Positions 58,520 through 64,000 of a DNA stretch of 64,000 bases are shown in pieces (the first letter of the stretch is position 1; each line of letters opens with the position of its first letter). The DNA lies in the NCBI GenBank assembly GCA_964496875.1, contig CAZCBH010000003.1, forward strand, positions 1-64,000, read 5' to 3'. The notes below the pieces were generated by a model. That model saw nothing but the letters and a program-made list of their open reading frames with translations, did no database searches and was not told the DNA's origin. Both the position numbers and the translations under genes were made by a program. This DNA comes from RI-106 sp964496875 (GTDB taxonomy: Bacteria > Cyanobacteriota > Vampirovibrionia > Obscuribacterales > Obscuribacteraceae).

Positions 58520-61306
58520 TTAGTTATCCTGCTGGAGTCCCAGGTAATAGACCGCCTGCCTGCAAGCATCGGTCTCGCTCAACTTAGGATTTTTGGCCCG
58601 GACCTCCTGAATCATTTTCTTGCGTTTGGGAATATCGCGGATCGGCTCTGATGTGCAAATCCAGTAGTCCATCGGACTGGGGACCAGTTTTATGGTTCCA
58701 TGAACAGCGCCCACGATAAGCAGAGCCTGACTCTCCTTTCGTTTCTCCTGGTCCTTGGCGAACTGTTCGATGGCATGAACCTCTGCGTCTCGAAGCCTGA
58801 GAGTCTCCTTGAGTAGCTTCAAGTCGCTGGGGTCCTGCCTGAGCAAAATCTTCATATGGGCGTTCTTGACCACGGAATCCGCCTCTTCCTGCTGGCGGAA
58901 GAAATCTTTCAACTGCTGGGTGATGGAGACCAGCATCATACCGTAGTGACGAGCCCGTCTGGAAAGGTCATCGAGCAGCCGGGCTCCGGCTTTGAATCGC
59001 ATCAAGGTGGAAGCCTCGTCTATGATCGCGGCGAATCTGACACCACGCTCTTTAGACTCTGCCGCCTTCCTTCGGATGAACTCCGCCAGAATATAAACGG
59101 CGATTCTCTCCAGACGAGGTTCATTAACCTCTCTGGTATCAAATACGATGAATAGTTTTTCTGTGTCTATATTAGTATAACCGTCGACAAGACCGCCAAA
59201 AGCACCGGATTTGGTGAACAGCGAAAGCCCTCTTGCAAATTGCTGTAGGCGCTCTTTCTGCATAGGATCGGTCTCGGTCATAGCCGCCTGAGACGTGACT
59301 CTTGCCATGTCGGACATGGTCGGCAACTTGCCATTGAGCTGTGCTTCCATGTAGGAGAGCCTGATCAATCCATCGAGAAGCGATTTCTCCTCTACAGTGA
59401 GCTCTTCTCTACCTTCCGGTGCGAGCATAAGGTCTAATAAAGCCAGCAAACCCGAGATCTTATCGTGAGAAGGCTCGCCTTTTTTGGTATCTTCCGGACC
59501 CAGATCGAAAGGATTGAGCATAAATCCGGAGTTGGGACCGAGGTCGACATACTGACAGAGCTCCGGTCCGAGCAGTTCGGTGATGAAACGATAAGCACCG
59601 AATTTATCAACGGTCTTATCTATGAGAACGAATTTGACCCCCATGGGCAATAGCCTGAGAATCATCATAGAGACAGCGAAGGATTTACCGGCACCGGTTG
59701 TTCCTACTACGAACATATTGTTAGCGTCTTTGCCCGCGCCCCGGAAGAAGGGATTGAGCAGAACAGGCTCCCTCGAGGTGAGCGCGAAGCCGAAGGGAAC
59801 ACCATCAGGAGTGCCGCAGGAAGCTGTGAAGAAAGGCCACATGGTGCCCACCACCGGAGTCATCACCCGGTGAATGATGGCAAGCTTGTCGACACCCACC
59901 GAAAGAGTGGACTGCCAGGCGTCGAGTTGCAACAGTTGTCCGCGGTCCATGTTTGCACCGCGGTTTTTGAAAACACGCCGGATCTCGTCCATATTGCCTT
60001 TCAGCTGATCATGGGTATCGGCCATGGTCGAGATATAAAGACTGCAATCGAAGGCTTTGTTGGAACTTCTCAGAAATTCTTGAATCGCTGCCGCCGCTCG
60101 CTTGGTTCCTTCAAGACCCTCGAGGTCGGGTGTGGCTAGCTGGGTGCTGGTCACCATACCAATTTGATACTTGTTCTTCAGATCCCGACGAACCTTATCC
60201 TGATCGCACTGATGAATAAAAACAGACATGGAATATTCGACGCCCAGAGTAAGCAAGTCGACCAGCCAGCCCATCCAGGTATTGTGTGGCAACTGGAACA
60301 TGTACTGGGAACCGATATATTTGCCGTCGAGCCAGATGTATTCGTCGTGCACTTTCATGGCCGAGCCGGCCAGACAGGAAGCCTCGGATATCTGCGGATT
60401 GGATGGCGGCGCATCGTGATCGAGAGCGCTGAGGCTCGGATTCAGGTCAGAATAGATAAGATTGCGCACTTCTCTACGACTGAGGGTGCGAGGTCTGAGG
60501 TTGGACATGCGCAACTGCTCATAGGCTGTCTTCACCAGACGATTGAGCGAGTCGATATACTCTTCGTGCTTTTGAATGGAACGTCTTCCGGACCAGGGTT
60601 TGCCCGGCTTGCAATCGGGCGGCATATAACTGACCACCACATAGAAGTCTCGCTGGGGCACGAAACTGACGTCTTGAATGCGGCGGAACCATTTGTCGGT
60701 ATAGTCTGCGTACCATTTCAAATACTGGTTGTCGCTCTTGATATGAACCTGATAACGCGACAGATACTCGTCCACGGAAATATGCTTGGACTTGATGATG
60801 ATCTGAATGTCGCTCTCGCAAGCATTGACGAAATTGGCAAACTGCCTGGCCATCTGGTCTCGGTCGGCGTCATCGAAAAGCAGTACATTGATGCCCTTGC
60901 ACATGATGTACTTGCGGAAGCTGCCATCTGAGAGCACGACCACCCCTTCTTCTTCGTCGTCTCCCGGGATGGAATGGATAAAACAGACATCTTGCCAGCT
61001 CGCCACCCCCCGCTTGTCTTTGGGCGGTGCGGCCGTGTCTGTCCCCTCCGGGCCACCCGACTCGGTCCCTATCGGGAGCATATTTCTCAGCGAAGCTGGG
61101 AGGGCGTTGTAAAACATGGCAGGAATGTTCTGAACCGAGGGAGTCGGTGTAAGCGGTATATGCTTGCCCTCGATTCTAGACCCCGAATCGCGGGCGCCGT
61201 CCTTTTCGGAATCTATCTTCTTCAGGCGTTTCTTGGAAGAAGAACGTGATCGTCTTCTGGAGCCTGAAGCTCCATCAGAAGGTGTCGACCATGCACTTCT
61301 AGACAT
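58520..61306 (-). CDS. VirB4/TraC-family type IV secretion ATPase
   Basis: VirB4 ATPases power substrate transfer and pilus assembly at the inner membrane. The 928-residue protein has an N-terminal VirB4-type domain (GDDEEEGVVVLSDGSFRKYI onwards), a Walker A motif at about 535-543 (VGTTGAGKSFAVSMM), a Walker B segment near 760 (FAAIIDEASTLMRF) and the downstream Gln motif in MLVSITQQLKDFF. The first 80 residues are a basic, Ser-rich disordered extension not typical of VirB4. It is surrounded by small membrane proteins in a same-strand cluster. Confidence 0.88.
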   Translation of the reverse strand: MSRSAWSTPSDGASGSRRRSRSSSKKRLKKIDSEKDGARDSGSRIEGKHIPLTPTPSVQNIPAMFYNALPASLRNMLPIGTESGGPEGTDTAAPPKDKRGVASWQDVCFIHSIPGDDEEEGVVVLSDGSFRKYIMCKGINVLLFDDADRDQMARQFANFVNACESDIQIIIKSKHISVDEYLSRYQVHIKSDNQYLKWYADYTDKWFRRIQDVSFVPQRDFYVVVSYMPPDCKPGKPWSGRRSIQKHEEYIDSLNRLVKTAYEQLRMSNLRPRTLSRREVRNLIYSDLNPSLSALDHDAPPSNPQISEASCLAGSAMKVHDEYIWLDGKYIGSQYMFQLPHNTWMGWLVDLLTLGVEYSMSVFIHQCDQDKVRRDLKNKYQIGMVTSTQLATPDLEGLEGTKRAAAAIQEFLRSSNKAFDCSLYISTMADTHDQLKGNMDEIRRVFKNRGANMDRGQLLQLDAWQSTLSVGVDKLAIIHRVMTPVVGTMWPFFTASCGTPDGVPFGFALTSREPVLLNPFFRGAGKDANNMFVVGTTGAGKSFAVSMMILRLLPMGVKFVLIDKTVDKFGAYRFITELLGPELCQYVDLGPNSGFMLNPFDLGPEDTKKGEPSHDKISGLLALLDLMLAPEGREELTVEEKSLLDGLIRLSYMEAQLNGKLPTMSDMARVTSQAAMTETDPMQKERLQQFARGLSLFTKSGAFGGLVDGYTNIDTEKLFIVFDTREVNEPRLERIAVYILAEFIRRKAAESKERGVRFAAIIDEASTLMRFKAGARLLDDLSRRARHYGMMLVSITQQLKDFFRQQEEADSVVKNAHMKILLRQDPSDLKLLKETLRLRDAEVHAIEQFAKDQEKRKESQALLIVGAVHGTIKLVPSPMDYWICTSEPIRDIPKRKKMIQEVRAKNPKLSETDACRQAVYYLGLQQDN

Positions 61307-61390
61307 TAAATGACGTCCCTACGAAACAACCTCGAAAACTGCTTGCACTCTAATCCTCAGTGTAATATTAAACCGGGCTCAAAATCAACA

Positions 61391-61771
61391 TTAACCGCCT
61401 TTATCAGAGTCTATATAGAACTCTTCACCGACAGATTTCTCGATGATAGTCGGATCGGGATACAGGGGTGCATCTTCCGGCTTAGGTATAAAGACCTCCG
61501 GAACCAGCTTGAGCCTGTACAGAAAAGCGTTTCGCCACCAGGGCATGGGCTTTACCTCGGTCATGAAACTGAGGGCGCAGGAGACACCGACCACTCCTAC
61601 AAAGGCAAAAAGTCCTGCCGGCAGATGCCCTACTTTCCAGTCATGGGGCATTTTCGAGGCCAGTAAAAACCCTAGAATTACACCCAGTGCAAGAAGAATT
61701 ATCTGCTTTACCGTAAATCCGAAGACTTTCAAAGGTGTCTTCAGATTGATCACCTTATGGACTTGCGACAT
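61391..61771 (-). CDS. PrgI/VirB3-like type IV secretion membrane protein
   Basis: The 126-residue protein has two closely spaced membrane helices (KQIILLALGVILGFLLA and LPAGLFAFVGVVGVSCALSF) after a short N-terminus that reads HKVINLKTPLKVFGFT, as in PrgI/VirB3 proteins. These sit directly upstream of VirB4 in many conjugation systems and bind it, as this one does (84 nt gap). The C-terminal soluble tail is acidic and Pro-rich. GGGGGAAA precedes the ATG. Confidence 0.7.
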   Translation of the reverse strand: MSQVHKVINLKTPLKVFGFTVKQIILLALGVILGFLLASKMPHDWKVGHLPAGLFAFVGVVGVSCALSFMTEVKPMPWWRNAFLYRLKLVPEVFIPKPEDAPLYPDPTIIEKSVGEEFYIDSDKGG

Positions 61772-61787
61772 AATTTCCCCCTGGACT

Positions 61788-62402
61788 TCAGTTAATGAAG
61801 TCGATAGGAGCAGATTCTCCCTGCTCCGCCAGTCTCATTAAACGTCGCGCCATCATCGCAAATTTACCGGGCAAATAAGGAATGACCTTCTCAAAATACT
61901 CCAGGCACTCACCGAAATCGCCCGCCCGCCTGTGCAGCTCCCCTATAAGATATTGTATCTCTCCTCTCTTATCACTGGGACAACTACCGTCCGCCAGAGC
62001 CTTCTCAAAAGAATCAATGGCTAACTTTCTATATTCCCTGGATTGGGGCAAAGCTCCCACATCCTCGGCACACCAGGCAGCATAGAGATAAAGTTGTCCG
62101 ATTTTATAGAAGCTTTTGCCGGCTCGCTCGCCGTTGAGTGCCGCAGCACGATACTGCAAATGAGGCGGTTCATTCTTCTGGCCGAGTACCGCCGGCTCTT
62201 CTGTTCGGCGAAAAGCCGTAGCCCAGTCGGCATAGCTGCAAGAAGGACAGGTGCATACTGCGTAAGGCTCGAAATGCTGAGCTTCTCCCAGAAGCCTCAG
62301 TTCACTGTTTCGTGTGCCCCGATCGAGAATTATCGGAACCTGCCTGGAGCGGAATCGAATTCCGCACTGATGACATTTGACACCTATCTCTGCCAGTTGC
62401 AT
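61788..62402 (-). CDS. DUF2225-type zinc-ribbon protein with TPR-like tail
   Basis: The N-terminus has two Cys pairs, VKCHQCGIRFRSR and AVCTCPSCSYADWA, spaced as in DUF2225 proteins, with the intervening HFEPY element. The second half is helical with TPR-type units (FEKALADGSCPSDKRGEIQYL, DFGECLEYFEKVIPYLPGKF). Function is unknown. Its place inside the type IV secretion cluster, 16 nt before the PrgI-like gene, is unexpected for this family. Confidence 0.78.
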   Translation of the reverse strand: MQLAEIGVKCHQCGIRFRSRQVPIILDRGTRNSELRLLGEAQHFEPYAVCTCPSCSYADWATAFRRTEEPAVLGQKNEPPHLQYRAAALNGERAGKSFYKIGQLYLYAAWCAEDVGALPQSREYRKLAIDSFEKALADGSCPSDKRGEIQYLIGELHRRAGDFGECLEYFEKVIPYLPGKFAMMARRLMRLAEQGESAPIDFIN

Positions 62403-62479
62403 AACCTACGCCTCGCCCAAATAGAACTACGTGGACAATACCCCGTTGATAAAAGGTATTATCCACGCAGAGGTTCAAT

Positions 62480-64000
62480 TTACTCGCCCTCCTCCTCTTT
62501 TCGCAGACGTTCGGCTTCGGCTTCGATCTCGTCCATTTCGGCTTTGATCTTGTCTTGATAACGCTTATACTCGGCTTTCTTAGATTCCCGGGCCTGGGCG
62601 TCCTGCTGCTGGACTCGCTCCTGTTCGTCATGGCGACGTTTCGCTTCCGCTTCAGATTGAGTGCGTCTCTGCTCGGCACCACGTTGGTCGACGGCAGCTC
62701 TCTCCTGGGCCTGCCTCTGCAGATCTTGTCCCTGGTTCTGAGGACGGGACGCCATCATACCGGCTCCCGGCAGAGCATCTTTCAAGGCGCGACCGAAGGA
62801 GCTGCTCGGTTCGTTATAAGCAACGACATCATTCGGTCTATCCTCCACCGAAGAGCGGCCATAACTGCCTGTGTCTCCATGGCCCCTAGCAATCGTGCCG
62901 GGATCCGGCTCGGAGCGAACCGCACCGGCGTCGGCTATATAAGTACCCGGGGCACCGGAGTCAGGCGGGCGGTGAGAGGCTTGATAGTCACTGAAGCCGC
63001 CGTGCACTCTCGGACTCTCCGGAGCGGCATCCGCGATGCGCTCGTAAGGAGAGACACCGCCGATGCTCATACCCTGGGTATCGACCTGCTGGTGACCACC
63101 ACCGACCTGGGGCTGCAGTCCGGCATTGGACGGCACGAAGCTGGAAGCGCCGGCATCCACGATGACCTGACCGCCGCCGCGGGGATGATATGCCACGTAT
63201 GAAGCCTCGCCGGCACCACGATAGGCATCTGGGCTATACGAGTACGACGTGGACATACTGGTCGATCCACCGGTGTAATCACCCCATCCGCTGGAAGCGG
63301 AAGAGGCCGTCTCGGCGCCGGCGAAGCTGACATTGCTGCCCGGGGACAGATAAGCAGCCTGCTCGAGCCGAACTTGTTGTTCCGCCGTCGGATTGACGAT
63401 GTTGCGAGACAGAGCTTCCTGGGAAGGAGCGACTGCGTTGGGATCCTGTTGAACGGATGAGACAGCTCGTACTGCTGCAGCCTGGGGATGACCCTGGGCG
63501 GAGAGATTTTGCAGAAGCTGGCTTTCGCGCAAGCTGTACCCGACTGCCTCCGCAGCCTGAGGGTGACCGGTGGCCGCCATGGAGACTACGGAGAAGTTCT
63601 GACCGGCAGCAGTAGACTGAATAGACCGAGCCAGCACGTCGCCGGATTCTGCCGCCCTTTGAATGGGCTCGCTGCGGCTCGCTTGCACGAAGGCCACCGA
63701 GGCCATAGCAGCGCTACCATGGATGGCAGAGTCGAGGACTTGAGGCGATACACCTATTCTATCGGCTATGCCGGTCATGGCAGTGGCTCTTTCTGCTCCG
63801 TGTCCATAAAGAGCAGTTTGCACGGTGTTATTGTCGGCAAAATAGCCCATCAAATTCTGGGTATTGGCCGAAGCACTGATGTTCGCGATGGCATCGGAGC
63901 CATGGGCCGACTGAACAGAATACATCGCCTGCTCATTACCCTGGCTGGCAAGCGCCATCATGTGAGGACTGGAGGCCAGCTCGTTCTGAACGTAAGCCTG
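62480..64000 (-). CDS. C-terminal part of a large low-complexity protein of the type IV secretion cluster (partial)
   Basis: The frame is open to the window edge, so the N-terminus is missing; at least 506 residues are present. The visible part starts with Ala/Ser/Gln-rich helical repeats (units with GHPQAA at two places about 34 residues apart), continues through a Gly/Ser/Tyr/Pro-rich disordered region, and ends in a highly charged coiled coil (KAEMDEIEAEAERLRKEEE). Long polymorphic C-terminal tails of this kind are known on VirB6/TrbL-type proteins, which would fit the position upstream of PrgI and VirB4. No membrane helix is visible in the part present, so this is only a guess. Confidence 0.6.
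   Translation of the reverse strand, partial: QAYVQNELASSPHMMALASQGNEQAMYSVQSAHGSDAIANISASANTQNLMGYFADNNTVQTALYGHGAERATAMTGIADRIGVSPQVLDSAIHGSAAMASVAFVQASRSEPIQRAAESGDVLARSIQSTAAGQNFSVVSMAATGHPQAAEAVGYSLRESQLLQNLSAQGHPQAAAVRAVSSVQQDPNAVAPSQEALSRNIVNPTAEQQVRLEQAAYLSPGSNVSFAGAETASSASSGWGDYTGGSTSMSTSYSYSPDAYRGAGEASYVAYHPRGGGQVIVDAGASSFVPSNAGLQPQVGGGHQQVDTQGMSIGGVSPYERIADAAPESPRVHGGFSDYQASHRPPDSGAPGTYIADAGAVRSEPDPGTIARGHGDTGSYGRSSVEDRPNDVVAYNEPSSSFGRALKDALPGAGMMASRPQNQGQDLQRQAQERAAVDQRGAEQRRTQSEAEAKRRHDEQERVQQQDAQARESKKAEYKRYQDKIKAEMDEIEAEAERLRKEEEGE

Noticed and set aside
60164..60931. 255-residue plus-strand open frame
   Set aside because: Antisense shadow of the VirB4 gene.

Overview
The window reads as a chromosomal scaffold from a Gram-negative, non-photosynthetic relative of the cyanobacteria, with Melainabacteria/Obscuribacterales as my best guess. 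The basis is a mixture of traits. Two family 9 (heptosyltransferase-type) glycosyltransferases and exported envelope proteins point to an outer membrane. A short DprA-like protein of the kind seen across cyanobacteria lies beside mraY. There are several TPR proteins, an alpha-2-macroglobulin, SpoIID- and VanW-type proteins that are also found in Gram-positives, and no photosynthesis gene. No rRNA is present to anchor the taxonomy, so this is inference. Coding density is high, starts at GTG and TTG are common, and a 100-N gap at 31169-31268 shows it is a draft (probably metagenome-type) assembly.

Layout. 98-2250: a TPR-like membrane protein, a type IV pilin/pseudopilin and one small hypothetical gene. 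2251-11633: an LCP-family wall-polymer ligase, a heptosyltransferase-like enzyme, then a minus-strand run of DprA-like protein, mraY, TPR protein, sensor kinase and HD-GYP response regulator. 12094-15148: a PcrA/UvrD helicase and ndk. 15170-21626: a second heptosyltransferase, a small histone-tail/ribbon-helix-helix protein with its own terminator, and a glycan operon (DegT aminotransferase, hexapeptide acyltransferase, GT-C membrane glycosyltransferase). 21629-30422: selB, a DedA protein, small hypotheticals, tRNA-Phe(GAA), an exported metallophosphatase, a TMEM14-like protein, an aminotransferase and a TPR protein.

30429-39126 is the most unusual envelope block. A SpoIID-domain protein (split only by the assembly gap) overlaps a stand-alone transpeptidase that may be Tat-exported. 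Divergent from them is a plus-strand run of an AMMECR1-domain lipoprotein, a 1677-residue thioester alpha-2-macroglobulin and a VanW protein with overlapping reading frames. 39130-41628 holds two unknown membrane or exported proteins. 41676-45649 is a phenylacetate-type CoA operon (paaK, a crotonase carrying a zinc ribbon, paaF-like, paaG-like); a thiolase lies at 49247-50449. 45657-49233 holds a TPR protein, a small membrane protein and ligA.

50664-54961 holds an RDD protein, an SDR-like protein overlapped by an exported TPR protein with two retropepsin domains in one chain, and a coiled-coil hypothetical. 54933-57490 is a riboflavin operon (ribE-ribBA-ribH). From 57559 to the right edge, on the same strand, lies a type IV secretion cluster: VirB8/TraE-like protein, small membrane protein, VirB4 ATPase, PrgI/VirB3-like protein, a DUF2225 protein and the truncated C-terminal part of a large low-complexity protein.
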